40,474 nt of DNA, taken from contig JAEEXI010000023.1 of the NCBI GenBank assembly GCA_016291495.1, forward strand, positions 1-40,474. Direction: 5' to 3'. The translations under genes were made by a program, and so were the position numbers. The notes beneath the pieces are model-generated. The model worked only from the letters and a program-made list of their open reading frames with translations. It was not told the origin of the DNA and searched no databases. Positions 24,423 through 33,836 of this stretch are shown here, in pieces; the stretch's first letter is position 1, and each line of letters opens with the position of its first letter. The DNA is from Prevotella sp. (lineage in GTDB: Bacteria; Bacteroidota; Bacteroidia; Bacteroidales; Bacteroidaceae).

Positions 24423-27400
24423 ACAACACACTATTAAAGGCTCAACATGGATTATTATGTCCATGTTGGGTCTTTTCCTATTATCAGCTTGTTCATCACC
24501 AGATAGGCACTTTATAGACAAGCTGAATACTCTTTCCTATACCTATCATTATCGTGACGTTGACTCCACAGCCTATTATGCCCGTCAAGCTTATAATCTT
24601 TCGGAGGGCTATGCTGACGGAAGGGCAGAGGCTCTTAATCATTTGGCGTTCGTCAGTATGGTACGGATGGACTATCAACGTGCCGAACAGCAACTGAGGG
24701 AAGCCATATTGTTGACAGACAACCAAATTGAACTTTTCGTGGCAGAAGTCCAACAGATGCGTCTATGTCAACGTCGTTCCCGTAATCGGGAATTCTACGA
24801 GCACCGTGAACGTGCCATGGAGTGTAGTCGACGTATCAATGAGGAACGTGCCGCTTTGTCGGAACGTCAACTGCTCCGTCTGATTTATGCGGAGAGTGAA
24901 TTTGCCATCGTTAACTCCACCTATTATTATTATGTGGGTCTGGAACGTCAGTCAATCCAAGCGTTACAGGAAGTCAATCTGGATGAGATGCGTCGTGATA
25001 CCGCCCAATATCTGAATTATCTCTATAACGTCGGTGCTGGAGGTATTATCACGGAAGGCACAGATGATGATATCTATCGTGAGGAGGTGGAATTTCTCAA
25101 CCGTTGCCTGAATATCTCCCAGCGTCATCATTATCCTTATTTTGAGGCGAATGCCAAGGAAGCTTTGGCCGACCATCTGGGAGATGTGGACCTCGCCCAA
25201 GAAGCATTGGAGGGTTTTCATGCATATGGGGATGTCTATCAGATCGCAGGTGCCTATCGTACGTTGGCATCTTGCTATCATGCCATGGGGGATGATATGC
25301 TGGCATTGGAGAACCTGCGCCATGCGCTTGCTGACGAGCGCATCAATCAGGCTCCCGACCTAGTGGCGAGTATCCGTGAACAGATGAGTGTAGCTTACTC
25401 AGCAGTTAATGACAAACAAAACAGCGACCTCAACAGGAATATCTATATAGACCTTCAGGAACAGACACGTCAGGATCGTGAACTGGAAGCCCGTGCTGCG
25501 ATGTTTGAGGAGTCGGCTATGCAGTTGAATTGGATGATGGGTGCCGTTGTTATGGCGATCTTGTTACTGCTATTCCTTTTGTGGCTCTTCAACCGAATGA
25601 ACAAACGAGAGAAGAAGGACAGCGCGTACGATGACTTGTTGGAACAGAAAGGCGAGGAGATTGCTGTGGCTCGCCTCAGAGTAGAGAAGAATGAGCGTCG
25701 TCATCTGGAACAGCGTGCCAAGGTGTCGATGGTGGTTGGTATCACGCCGCTTATCGACCGTATCATACATGAAATCAATCATTTAGATCGTCTGGATAAA
25801 CTAGAGAATCTAGAGAGATTGGAATACATCCGCGAACTTACCGACCAGATTAATACCCAGAACGATATCCTTACTCACTGGATTCAGTTGCGGCAGGGTG
25901 AACTGAGCCTCCATATTGAGAGTTTCCCCGTACAGTTGTTGTTTGACATTCTCGGTCGTAGCAAGACGAGTTTCCAGATGAAGGGTGTGACATTGGAGGT
26001 GCAATCCACCGATGCTGTTGTCAAGGCAGATCGTGTACTGACCCTTTTCATGCTCAATACCCTTGCCGATAATGCCCGTAAGTTTACGGACCAAGGTGGA
26101 GAGGTGTGTATCTCCGCAGAGAAAACTGCCGATTATGTGGAACTCTCGGTGGCGGATACCGGACGGGGAATGTCTGACGACGAACTCTCACAGGTGTTCA
26201 ACCATCAGGTGAAGGGCGGACATGGCTTTGGACTGATGAACTGTAAGGGTATCATCGAGAAGTACCGTAAGATTAGTCAGATATTCCAGGTGTGTCTGTT
26301 GTCTGCAGAGAGTGAGAAGGACAAGGGTAGCCGTTTCTTCTTCCGTTTGCCTATTGGTAGGCTGATGGCTATTGGCTACTGGCTATTGGCTTTTAGCATG
26401 CCCTTTTTTGCCAAGAACCAAGAGCTAAAAGCAAATAGCCCCCTCGACCAAGCTCATATCTATGCCGATTCCGCCTATTTCTCCAATATCAATGGCACCT
26501 ATATCCGTACGTTGGAGTTTGCTGACTCATGTCGTCAATACCTCAATGTCCACTATCTCAAACAACACCCTCATGGACAACTGCTGATGCAGCGACAGGG
26601 TGATGCTGCCCTCATGGCACCAGAGATACAATGGTTGCACGACAGTGTGAGCACCAACTACCAGATTATCCTTGACATCCGTAACGAGAGTGCCGTGGCG
26701 GCTCTTGCCCTTCATGAATGGGAACTCTATGCTTATAATAATAAGGTATATACCCAACTCTTCAAAGAACTCTCCGCTGACAATACTCTTGCCGACTATT
26801 GCCGTATGATGCAGCAGTCACAGACCAACAAACGCATTGCCGTAATCCTCCTGCTCTTGATTTTGCTGATGATTGTGCCTGCCTACTATATGCTTTACTA
26901 TCGTCACCGCCTCTATAACCGCTTCCGTCGGGAACGGATGCAGCAGACTAATCTGGAGATGGCGGAGGATGAGTTGCGACGTGCAGAGTTGGAAGACAGC
27001 AACCTCCATGTGGCCAATGCGGTACTCGACAATTGCCTCTCGGCTCTCAAGCACGAGACGATGTACTATCCCAGTCGCATCCGTTTGTTGGCCGACAATG
27101 GTGACACACAGTCGATGCTCGAAGTGGCATCGTACTATAGGGAGATCTACGGAATGCTCAGCGAACAGGCTATCCGACAGGTGGAACAGGTAAAACTGCA
27201 TCCGAGGAAGGTGGAACTATACGGACAGACCGTCTTGGGTGACGAGCACCTGTTGCGTTATCTCTTTGAACTCTTGAAGGGGGAGGTTGCCGCAGAGGTG
27301 AAGGACGGACAGTACCTGCTCTATACGGTACGGCGTGATGACTTACATTTTACGGACGAGGAGGTTGCCAACCTCTTCACGCCACAGACTGACCATATGC

Positions 27401-27534
27401 CTTTCCTGCTCTGCCGGCAGATTGTACGTGACCATGGTGAGGCGACAAATCGTCGTGGCTGTGGAATTTGGGCAGAGACGGACGAAGGAACGACAATGAT
27501 TAAAATAACACTACCAAGATATGGAAAACTTTAA
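24403..27534 (+). CDS. Double sensor kinase: TPR sensor, HATPase, second degenerate kinase half
   Basis: This 1043-residue protein resembles Bacteroidales DUF5112/DUF5113 kinases. In order: signal or lipoprotein leader ([11 protein letters not shown], residues 21-31); a TPR-like helical sensor to about 345; a membrane helix at 375-396; a DHp-like helix with His456 in RIIHEINHL; HATPase with [17 protein letters not shown] and [10 protein letters not shown] (to about 640); a second hydrophobic segment at 653-670; a second sensor; a membrane helix at 811-832; a DHp-like helix with His884 in LKHETMYYP; and a degenerate ATPase lacking the glycine boxes. It overlaps the response regulator by 14 bases. 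I give the start as GTG 24403 because it supplies a charged n-region and has AAGGAGG upstream; ATG 24457 is the alternative. Confidence 0.82.
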   Translation: MLRLALKQHTIKGSTWIIMSMLGLFLLSACSSPDRHFIDKLNTLSYTYHYRDVDSTAYYARQAYNLSEGYADGRAEALNHLAFVSMVRMDYQRAEQQLREAILLTDNQIELFVAEVQQMRLCQRRSRNREFYEHRERAMECSRRINEERAALSERQLLRLIYAESEFAIVNSTYYYYVGLERQSIQALQEVNLDEMRRDTAQYLNYLYNVGAGGIITEGTDDDIYREEVEFLNRCLNISQRHHYPYFEANAKEALADHLGDVDLAQEALEGFHAYGDVYQIAGAYRTLASCYHAMGDDMLALENLRHALADERINQAPDLVASIREQMSVAYSAVNDKQNSDLNRNIYIDLQEQTRQDRELEARAAMFEESAMQLNWMMGAVVMAILLLLFLLWLFNRMNKREKKDSAYDDLLEQKGEEIAVARLRVEKNERRHLEQRAKVSMVVGITPLIDRIIHEINHLDRLDKLENLERLEYIRELTDQINTQNDILTHWIQLRQGELSLHIESFPVQLLFDILGRSKTSFQMKGVTLEVQSTDAVVKADRVLTLFMLNTLADNARKFTDQGGEVCISAEKTADYVELSVADTGRGMSDDELSQVFNHQVKGGHGFGLMNCKGIIEKYRKISQIFQVCLLSAESEKDKGSRFFFRLPIGRLMAIGYWLLAFSMPFFAKNQELKANSPLDQAHIYADSAYFSNINGTYIRTLEFADSCRQYLNVHYLKQHPHGQLLMQRQGDAALMAPEIQWLHDSVSTNYQIILDIRNESAVAALALHEWELYAYNNKVYTQLFKELSADNTLADYCRMMQQSQTNKRIAVILLLLILLMIVPAYYMLYYRHRLYNRFRRERMQQTNLEMAEDELRRAELEDSNLHVANAVLDNCLSALKHETMYYPSRIRLLADNGDTQSMLEVASYYREIYGMLSEQAIRQVEQVKLHPRKVELYGQTVLGDEHLLRYLFELLKGEVAAEVKDGQYLLYTVRRDDLHFTDEEVANLFTPQTDHMPFLLCRQIVRDHGEATNRRGCGIWAETDEGTTMIKITLPRYGKL
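26367..26394. repeat. 7-bp tandem repeat inside the kinase gene (GGCTATT), 4 units
   Basis: Units read GGCTATT, GGCTACT, GGCTATT, GGCTTTT. The repeat is in frame and encodes part of the hydrophobic linker [10 protein letters not shown] between the two kinase halves. Confidence 0.8.
26381..26440. repeat. 17-bp inverted repeat inside the kinase gene
   Basis: GGCTATTGGCTTTTAGC (26381-26397) is inverted at 26424-26440 (GCTAAAAGCAAATAGCC) with 16 of 17 bases matching and a 26-bp spacer. The left arm is part of the 7-bp repeat. Confidence 0.85.
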
Positions 27535-28237
27535 ACTTATTATCGTAGAGGATGTGCCTTTGGAACTGAAAGGCACGGAGGGTATTGTACGTCATGAGAT
27601 TCCAGAGGCGGAAGTTATTGGGACGGCTGCCAATGAGGTGGAGTACTGGCGACTCATCAAACAGCAACAGCCCGATCTGGTGTTGCTTGACCTCGGTTTA
27701 GGTGGCTCGACTACCGTCGGTGTGGAAATCTGTCGTCATACTAAGGAACTGTATCCCAAAGTGAAGATACTGATTTTCACAGGTGAGATTCTTAATGAGA
27801 AATTATGGGTCGACGTGCTGGACGCAGGGGCCGACGGCATCATTCTTAAGAGTGGCGAATTGCTGACCCGTGCCGATGTACGTGCGGTGATGGAGGGTAA
27901 GCAACTGGTGTTCAACGAGCCCATTCTCCAGAAGATAGTCGAACGGTTCAAGTATGCTGTCTCTTCTCAGTTGGTCCGTCAGGAGGCATTGATTAACTAC
28001 GAGATTGACGAGTATGACGAGCGCTTCCTCCGTCATCTTGCCTTAGGCTATACCAAGGAGCAGATTACCAATTTGCGTGGCATGCCTTTTGGCGTGAAGA
28101 GTCTTGAGAAACGACAGAACGAACTGACCCGCAAACTTTTCCCCAATGGCGAGAGTGTCAACGCCACCCGTCTGGTAGTACGTGCTTTGGAACTCCGTAT
28201 CCTTGATATCGATAATTTAGAGCCCGATACCGAATGA
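27521..28237 (+). CDS. Response regulator
   Basis: The 238-residue protein has a receiver domain: the acidic pair Glu10/Asp11 in LIIVEDVPLE, the phospho-acceptor Asp57 in LVLLDLGLGG, LIFTGE, and Lys in ILKSGE. The C-terminal part (about 165-225) contains FLRHLALGYTKEQITNL, a LuxR-like helix-turn-helix pattern, followed by LEKRQNELTRKLFP, so it probably binds DNA. It overlaps the kinase gene by 14 bases and the next gene by 4 (ATGA). The three are clearly one unit, and the kinase is its likely partner. Confidence 0.9.
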   Translation: MENFKLIIVEDVPLELKGTEGIVRHEIPEAEVIGTAANEVEYWRLIKQQQPDLVLLDLGLGGSTTVGVEICRHTKELYPKVKILIFTGEILNEKLWVDVLDAGADGIILKSGELLTRADVRAVMEGKQLVFNEPILQKIVERFKYAVSSQLVRQEALINYEIDEYDERFLRHLALGYTKEQITNLRGMPFGVKSLEKRQNELTRKLFPNGESVNATRLVVRALELRILDIDNLEPDTE

Positions 28238-28821
28238 AGCGACTCGTTCCCTATATCGCCCTTGTCCTCTTCTTGGCAGAGGTGGTGCTGATCTTCCTTT
28301 CGTGGTTGTTGAGTGCCGCCTTGCCTAATAGTGGGGTGCGCTCCATGCTCTCAGGGGAGGGTATCCGCTGGTTTTTGGGACATTTCGGTAATATTCTCGG
28401 AACACCGATTCTTGCCTGGCTCCTCCTGACAGCCATAGCAGTCGGTTGTGTGAAGTGTAGTGGCGTATGTTCCCGTTCTTCTGCTCCGAGTTATCGGGAA
28501 CGGCGTGCCTTGTTGATTGGCGGTGGGGTATTGGTGATATGTGTCGTTGCCATCCTGTTGCTGACCATCGTTCCGCATCCTGTCCTGCTCAGTGCTACCG
28601 GAAACTGGTTCCCGTCCCCCTTTGCCTATAGCCTGATACCCCTTTGTAGCTTTAGCCTCTGTCTTTTTGGTATCGTCTATGGAGTTATTGCCGGTACCTT
28701 CCAGTCGCTTCATGATGTCTACGACTCTCTGTTGTATGGTATCTGTTGGGCGTCACCCTGTATTCTCTTCTACATCCTCCTCGTCCAGTTGTACGAATCT
28801 TTCCTTTTTGTCTTCAGATAG
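28234..28821 (+). CDS. Small membrane protein with an AbgT-like N-terminal part
   Basis: The 195-residue protein has five to six hydrophobic helices. Residues 37-80 (SMLSGEGIRWFLGHF, then ILAWLLLTAIAVGCVKCSG) resemble the opening of AbgT-family p-aminobenzoyl-glutamate carriers, which are over 500 residues long. Here only a short version exists. It could be a truncated carrier or a distinct small family; I favour the latter because the frame is intact and translationally coupled to the response regulator (ATGA overlap). A role in sensing or signalling with the kinase is possible but unproven. Confidence 0.7.
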   Translation: MKRLVPYIALVLFLAEVVLIFLSWLLSAALPNSGVRSMLSGEGIRWFLGHFGNILGTPILAWLLLTAIAVGCVKCSGVCSRSSAPSYRERRALLIGGGVLVICVVAILLLTIVPHPVLLSATGNWFPSPFAYSLIPLCSFSLCLFGIVYGVIAGTFQSLHDVYDSLLYGICWASPCILFYILLVQLYESFLFVFR

Positions 28822-28853
28822 TAAACGTTAGAAACAAAGAAAATTCAAATAAA

Positions 28854-28885
28854 TTTGGTTTTTCGTTCGGTTTGCACTACCTTTG
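28854..28885 (+). promoter_or_regulatory. Promoter of the iorAB-aminotransferase operon
   Basis: TTTG at 28854-28857, a 20-bp spacer, TACCTTTG at 28878-28885, 28 bases before the ATG. GTAAACGTTA lies just upstream at 28821-28830. Confidence 0.85.
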
Positions 28886-28912
28886 CACCTTAGAAGTTAA
28901 ACCTAACGAAAT

Positions 28913-30514
28913 ATGAAGAAACTATTATTGGGAGACGAGGCGATTGCTCAGGGCGCGTTGGATGCTGGTCTGAGCGGCGTATATGCCTATCCGGGCACTC
29001 CCTCTACAGAAATTACAGAGTATATCCAAATGTCGCCATTGGCTAAGGAGCGTGGTGTACATAGTCGTTGGTCGACGAATGAGAAAACGGCAATGGAGGC
29101 AGCGCTGGGCATGTCGTTCATGGGAAAGCGTGCTTTGGTATGTATGAAACATGTTGGACTGAATGTCTGTGCCGACCCGTTTGTCAACTCAGGTATGACG
29201 GGCACGAACGGCGGTCTTGTAGTATTGGTGGCTGACGACCCTTCAATGCACTCTTCACAAGATGAGCAGGATAGTCGTTTCTATGGTAAGTTTGCTATGG
29301 TACCAACTCTGGAGCCGAGCAACCAACAGGAGGCTTACGACATGATACAGGAGGCATTCGAACTGTCGGAGCAGTTGCATTTACCTATTTTGATGCGTGT
29401 CACTACTCGTATGGCGCATAGCCGTGCTGTCGTTGAGTGTAATGATGTGCCACGTCAACAGAATGAACTCAACTACGATGCCCAGGCATCGAGTTGGGTA
29501 TTGTTGCCGGCCTTTGCTCGTAAACGTAATGATATCGTGACGGCACAGCAACCGCTGTTGGAGCAGATGTCGGTAGACAGTAAGTATAATGCGTATTTTG
29601 ATGCTGATGACCGTGAGTTGGGTGTTATCGCCAGTGGTATCGCTTACAACTATCTTATGGAGTGTTTTCCCAATGGATGTCCTTTCCCTGTCTTGAAGAT
29701 ATCACAATATCCTATTCCTAGGAAACTCATCCGCCGTATGACTGACGATTGTGAGTTTGTGCTGGTTGCTGAAGAGGGACAGCCCTTCATTGAGGATCAG
29801 GTACGTGGTGTGATGCCCGGCAATGCTGTCATCAAGGGTCGTCTGACAGGTGAGCTTCCTCGTACGGGTGAGTTGAATCCCGACTTGATTAAGAAGGCAT
29901 TGGGTATGGAGATAGGCGAGAATTATGCCCCTTGCGAGGATGTGGCTCCCCGTCCACCTGCACTCTGCCAGGGTTGTGGGCACCGTGATGTCTATGCCGC
30001 CCTTAACCAGGTGTTGCTCGACTATCCCAATGCCCGTGTATTTGGTGATATCGGTTGTTATACCTTAGGCTTCCTGCCTCCATATAAGGCTATCCACTCG
30101 TGTGTTGACATGGGGGCTTCCATTACGATGGCCAAGGGAGCCAGTGATGCAGGACAATGGCCTGCTGTCGCTATCATCGGCGACTCTACGTTTACGCACT
30201 CTGGTATGACGGGTCTGTTGGATGCTATCAACGAGAATGCCGATATCACCGTTATCATCAGTGATAACTTGACGACCGCCATGACGGGCGGACAGGACTC
30301 TGCCGGTACGAATAAGTTTGAGGCGATTTGTCGTGGTTTGGGCTTGAGCGATGAGCATCTGAAGGTGGTCGTTCCATTGCCTAAGAACATGGAGGAAATC
30401 ACGAAGACCATCCGTGAGGAGATTAACTATCATGGTGTGAGTGTTATCATCCCACGTCGTGAGTGTATGCAGACATTACAACGTCATCTGAAACAAAAGA
30501 AAGCAGCAAAATGA
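28913..30514 (+). CDS. iorA: Indolepyruvate:ferredoxin oxidoreductase-type alpha subunit
   Basis: The 533-residue protein would decarboxylate an aryl-2-oxoacid such as indolepyruvate to the acyl-CoA with ferredoxin, or run in reverse. The start LLLGDEAIAQGALDAGL and the YPGTPSTEI segment match the pyrimidine-binding part. CQGCGHRDVYAAL, GDIGCYTLG and IIGDSTFTHSGMTGL match the thiamine diphosphate part. The C-terminal two-cluster ferredoxin domain of archaeal IorA is missing: the protein ends shortly after VSVIIPRRECMQTL and no C-x-x-C-x-x-C motif is present. The gene overlaps iorB by 4 bases (ATGA). Confidence 0.9.
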   Translation: MKKLLLGDEAIAQGALDAGLSGVYAYPGTPSTEITEYIQMSPLAKERGVHSRWSTNEKTAMEAALGMSFMGKRALVCMKHVGLNVCADPFVNSGMTGTNGGLVVLVADDPSMHSSQDEQDSRFYGKFAMVPTLEPSNQQEAYDMIQEAFELSEQLHLPILMRVTTRMAHSRAVVECNDVPRQQNELNYDAQASSWVLLPAFARKRNDIVTAQQPLLEQMSVDSKYNAYFDADDRELGVIASGIAYNYLMECFPNGCPFPVLKISQYPIPRKLIRRMTDDCEFVLVAEEGQPFIEDQVRGVMPGNAVIKGRLTGELPRTGELNPDLIKKALGMEIGENYAPCEDVAPRPPALCQGCGHRDVYAALNQVLLDYPNARVFGDIGCYTLGFLPPYKAIHSCVDMGASITMAKGASDAGQWPAVAIIGDSTFTHSGMTGLLDAINENADITVIISDNLTTAMTGGQDSAGTNKFEAICRGLGLSDEHLKVVVPLPKNMEEITKTIREEINYHGVSVIIPRRECMQTLQRHLKQKKAAK

Positions 30515-31080
30515 AGACAGACATTATATTATGTGGTGTGGGAGGACAAGGAATCCTCTCTATTGCTACCATCATCGGCGAGGCAGCTATGAACGAGAAT
30601 CTGTATATCAAACAGGCTGAGGTACACGGTATGTCACAGCGTGGCGGTGATGTGCAGTCGAATCTCCGAATCTCCAGTAATCCCATTGCCAGTGACCTGA
30701 TTCCAAAGGGTGGGGCAGATGTGATTATCTCGATGGAGCCAATGGAGGCTCTGCGTTACTTACCGTTCCTCTCGAAAGAGGGTTGGATTATTACGTCAAG
30801 CACACCTTTCGTGAATATCCCCAACTATCCGGATATGGAGAAGATCAAGGCCGATTTGGAATCACTGCCCCATGTTATCATGCTGGACATAGAACAGGCA
30901 GCCAAGGACAATGGGGTGCCCCGTTCTGCCAACGTCATCCTGTTGGGTGCCGCTCAAAAGGCGTTGGGTATTGAGTATGAGAAACTGGAAGATGCCATCC
31001 GCCGTGTGTTCGGTCGTAAGGGCGAGGCTATCGTTGAGGCGAATATCAAGGCATTGGCCATTGGACGCGATAATGCTTAA
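30511..31080 (+). CDS. iorB: Indolepyruvate oxidoreductase-type beta subunit
   Basis: The 189-residue protein has the gamma-domain pattern of 2-oxoacid:acceptor oxidoreductases: IILCGVGGQGILSIATIIGEAA, then QAEVHGMSQRGGDVQSNLRI. It pairs with IorA to form the enzyme. ATG 30511 overlaps the iorA stop, and the longer frame starting at 30463 would lie inside iorA. Its last codons and stop (AATGCTTAA) are part of a dispersed 32-bp repeat at 31072-31103, so the C-terminus was probably shaped by the repeat. Confidence 0.92.
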   Translation: MKTDIILCGVGGQGILSIATIIGEAAMNENLYIKQAEVHGMSQRGGDVQSNLRISSNPIASDLIPKGGADVIISMEPMEALRYLPFLSKEGWIITSSTPFVNIPNYPDMEKIKADLESLPHVIMLDIEQAAKDNGVPRSANVILLGAAQKALGIEYEKLEDAIRRVFGRKGEAIVEANIKALAIGRDNA

Positions 31081-31103
31081 TTCATAATGCTAAATGCATA
31101 ATT
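31072..31103. repeat. Inverted copy of the 32-bp TTATGCA-type repeat
   Basis: The reverse complement matches 18-49 at 30 of 32 positions and reads TTATGCA, TTTAGCA, TTATGAA, TTAAGCA. It covers the last two codons and stop of iorB and most of the gap before the aminotransferase. Confidence 0.85.
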
Positions 31104-31107
31104 AGTG

Positions 31108-32418
31108 ATGGAAACACCAATCAAGAAAGAGATTGTCAACGGGCTCATCAGTGAGTTGGGCATTAAGGACTTTACCAAGGCGACCATCCGTGAGGTAAAG
31201 CAAGTGGCAGCCAAGGCTGAGAAGGCTTCTGGCGTGGAGTTTATCAAGATGGAGATGGGTATTCCCGGTCTGCCTGCCGCTCAGGTGGGTGTTGACGCAC
31301 AGGTCAAGGCCTTGCAGGAGGGTATTGCCCATAGTTATCCGGATATTCAAGGCGCTCCAGTACTCAAACAAGAGGCTTCGCGCTTCGTGAAGGCATTCAT
31401 CGGATTGGACATCAATCCTGCCGGTTGTATTCCTGTTAGCGGCTCCATGCAGGGTACATTTGCCTCGTTTCTGACTTGTTCGCAGGCCGACAAGCAGAAA
31501 GATACGGTATTGTTTATCGACCCGGGATTTCCCGTACAGAAGATGCAACTGCAGGTGCAGGGCGTGAAATATGAGACATTTGATGTCTATGACTTCCGTG
31601 GTGAGAAACTCGGTCCGAAACTGGAGAGCTATCTCTCGAAGGGGAATATCTGTGCCATTATCTACTCTAATCCCAACAATCCTGCATGGATTTGTCTGAA
31701 TGAGGATGAGTTGAAGGCAATCGGTACGTTGGCTACGAAATATGATACTATTGTAATGGAAGACCTGGCGTACTTCGCCATGGACTTCCGTAAGAATCTA
31801 AGTGTCCCCTTCCAACCGCCTTATCAGGCAACGGTAGGACGTTATACTGACAACTATATCCTGCTGATTAGTGGTTCTAAGGCTTTCAGCTATGCCGGTG
31901 AGCGTATCGGTGTGACATGTATTTCCGATAAGTTATTCAACCGACACTATCCTGACTTGGCAGCCCGTTACGAGGGATTGCCCTTTGGTCTGGTATTCTC
32001 GACACGTATGCTCTATGCCTTGTCGTCCGGTACCAGTCATTCCGCACAGTTTGCGATGGCTGCGATGTTGAAGGCTGCAACAGACGGCACGTATGACTTC
32101 CGCAAGGAGGTAAGCGTCTATGGCGAACGTGCCCGTAAATTGAAGGATATTTTCTGCCGTTACGGTTTCCATATCGTCTATGACAAGGACCTAGACGAAC
32201 CGGTGGCCGACGGTTTTTATTTCACCATCGGTTATAAGGGAATGACCAGTGGTGAGTTGGCCAAGGAACTAATGTATTATGGGGTTTCGGCTATCTGTCT
32301 GGTAACTACGGGTTCTCATCAGGAGGGACTTCGCGTCTGTACCTCGTTTATAGAAGACCATCAGTATGCGCAACTAGAGGAACGTATGAAAATATGGAAA
32401 GCCAATCACGAAGGATAA
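31108..32418 (+). CDS. PLP-dependent class I/II aminotransferase
   Basis: The 436-residue protein has the type I aminotransferase fold: IAHSYPDIQGAPVLKQEASRF, IYSNPNNPAWICL (the substrate-arm NPNNP), VMEDLAYFAMD, and SGSKAFSYAGERIG with the cofactor Lys258. It lies 27 bases after iorB and before a strong terminator, so it is third in the operon. It probably supplies or uses the aryl-2-oxoacid handled by IorAB, linking aromatic amino acids with arylacetyl-CoA. I chose ATG 31108 over GTG 31105. The exact amino acid is not readable. Confidence 0.9.
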   Translation: METPIKKEIVNGLISELGIKDFTKATIREVKQVAAKAEKASGVEFIKMEMGIPGLPAAQVGVDAQVKALQEGIAHSYPDIQGAPVLKQEASRFVKAFIGLDINPAGCIPVSGSMQGTFASFLTCSQADKQKDTVLFIDPGFPVQKMQLQVQGVKYETFDVYDFRGEKLGPKLESYLSKGNICAIIYSNPNNPAWICLNEDELKAIGTLATKYDTIVMEDLAYFAMDFRKNLSVPFQPPYQATVGRYTDNYILLISGSKAFSYAGERIGVTCISDKLFNRHYPDLAARYEGLPFGLVFSTRMLYALSSGTSHSAQFAMAAMLKAATDGTYDFRKEVSVYGERARKLKDIFCRYGFHIVYDKDLDEPVADGFYFTIGYKGMTSGELAKELMYYGVSAICLVTTGSHQEGLRVCTSFIEDHQYAQLEERMKIWKANHEG

Positions 32419-32424
32419 AACAAT

Positions 32425-32454
32425 AAAAAAGGAACCCGTTTGAGTTCCTTTTTT
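32425..32454. terminator. Bidirectional terminator
   Basis: AAAAAAGGAAC pairs with GTTCCTTTTTT around loop CCGTTTGA. It serves the aminotransferase operon and the convergent rpoD-linked gene. Confidence 0.92.
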
Positions 32455-32457
32455 ATT

Positions 32458-32880
32458 TTATTCATTACCTATGTCGATAGGTTGGAATTGAAACTGTGCG
32501 GTGGTCAGGTACCGTACGTCATACTTTCCTTTAGCCTTAACGGTGTATTCTTTACGCATCTTGATGAATTTCTTCTCGGCTTCCTTGCGTGTTGGAGCAA
32601 ACATCACGACACAGACACGGTTTGGCTTCTGCTCGTTGGTGGCCAGATAGTCCTTCAACTGGTAGGAGTAATGTTGGCGTCCCAAGAGGAATTTGGTGTG
32701 AGTGTCATACCATACACCTGCAACTTCCTGAACATCTGTCATGTAGATGATGGAATCCTGAAACGATGCAGAGAAGCCAAACATATACATCTTAGACATC
32801 TTTACATGCTTTGCCTGCATTTCGGAAGGCATAGCTACTGCCAAGAGCAGGGAGAATAGAATGTACTTTACTAATTTCAT
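32458..32880 (-). CDS. Hypothetical secreted protein coupled to rpoD
   Basis: I do not recognise the family. The 140-residue product has a signal peptide ([19 protein letters not shown], ending near MQA) and one compact domain with [20 protein letters not shown] and a basic region ([24 protein letters not shown], shown by its Lys/Arg content). There are no cysteine pairs after the leader. It is probably periplasmic. Its ATG overlaps the rpoD stop by 4 bases (ATGA), so it is translated from the rpoD message. It is an unusual partner for the primary sigma factor. Confidence 0.78.
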   Translation of the reverse strand: MKLVKYILFSLLLAVAMPSEMQAKHVKMSKMYMFGFSASFQDSIIYMTDVQEVAGVWYDTHTKFLLGRQHYSYQLKDYLATNEQKPNRVCVVMFAPTRKEAEKKFIKMRKEYTVKAKGKYDVRYLTTAQFQFQPIDIGNE

Positions 32881-33740
32881 TGTCCTAAATATGCTTTTAA
32901 CATTTTGTTCTTTGTATTACCGCGCAGACGGCGGATGGCTTTTTCCTTAATCTGACGGACACGCTCACGAGTCAGTCCGTACTTGGTTCCAATTTCTTCA
33001 AGGGTCATCTCGGGCTGGTTGATGCCGAAGAACGCCTCAATCACCTTACGTTCACGGTCGTTAAGCATCTGCAGGGCATTGGTAATCTCCGCCCTTAATG
33101 ATTCCATGACTAACTGCCGATCTGCCATCGGGGCATCGTCATTGACCAAGACATCCAATAGACTGTTGTCCTCGCCGTCCACGAAGGGAGCGTCTACGGA
33201 AACATGGTGGCTACTGATATGCAGGGCATCGTCAATCTTATCTTCGGGCAGGTCTACCTTCTCGGAAAGTTCCTCGGCCGATGGGCGACGCTCATTCTCC
33301 TGTTCGAAACGGTTGGCCTCCCGGTTAATCTTGTTTACTGCTCCTACCTGATTGAGGGGCAGACGGACGATACGGCTTTGTTCAGCGATGGCCTGCAGGA
33401 TACTTTGCCTAATCCACCATACAGCGTAAGAGATAAACTTGAAGCCGCGTGTCTCGTCAAACTTTTCGGCAGCCTTGATAAGTCCCAAGTTGCCCTCGTT
33501 GATGAGGTCGGGTAATGACAGACCCTGATTTTGGTATTGCTTTGCTACAGAGACAACAAACCGGAGGTTTGCCTTTGTCAAACGTTCCAGGGCCTTATGG
33601 TCACCTTTCCGAATGCGTTGGGCAAGTTCTACTTCTTCATCCGTAGATAGCAGCTCTTCTTTTCCAATTTCCTGTAAATACTTATCGAGTGACTCGCTCT
33701 CTCGATTCGTAATGGATTTCGTGATTTTTAGTTGTCTCAT
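32877..33740 (-). CDS. rpoD: Primary RNA polymerase sigma factor
   Basis: The 287-residue sigma-70 protein is the Bacteroidota short form without region 1.1. Region 1.2 begins at [17 protein letters not shown]. Region 2 contains [27 protein letters not shown] and [18 protein letters not shown], where the promoter -7 element is read. Region 4 contains [23 protein letters not shown] for the -33 element. It matches the TAnnTTTG promoters seen across this window. It is expressed from a promoter inside a perfect inverted repeat (33768-33812) and is coupled to a small secreted protein gene. Confidence 0.96.
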   Translation of the reverse strand: MRQLKITKSITNRESESLDKYLQEIGKEELLSTDEEVELAQRIRKGDHKALERLTKANLRFVVSVAKQYQNQGLSLPDLINEGNLGLIKAAEKFDETRGFKFISYAVWWIRQSILQAIAEQSRIVRLPLNQVGAVNKINREANRFEQENERRPSAEELSEKVDLPEDKIDDALHISSHHVSVDAPFVDGEDNSLLDVLVNDDAPMADRQLVMESLRAEITNALQMLNDRERKVIEAFFGINQPEMTLEEIGTKYGLTRERVRQIKEKAIRRLRGNTKNKMLKAYLGQ

Positions 33741-33765
33741 TTAGTAGTTTTTTACAAGCCGAATG

Positions 33766-33812
33766 CAAAAGTAAGGTATTTTTTCGGAAACACCAAAAGA
33801 ATACCTTACTTT
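33766..33812 (-). promoter_or_regulatory. rpoD promoter inside a perfect 13-bp inverted repeat
   Basis: AAAGTAAGGTATT (33768-33780) is perfectly inverted at 33800-33812, with a 19-base spacer. On the minus strand the promoter is TTTG (complement of 33794-33797), 20-bp spacer, TACTTTTG (complement of 33766-33773). The same hairpin followed by TTTT can serve as the terminator of the upstream htrA gene. Confidence 0.8.
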
Positions 33813-33836
33813 TTATGATTTGTTTGTCAAAATGTC

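Noticed and set aside
24446..24480. ATG at 24446 as start of the kinase gene
   Set aside because: It is in a different frame from the kinase; the in-frame options are GTG 24403 and ATG 24457.
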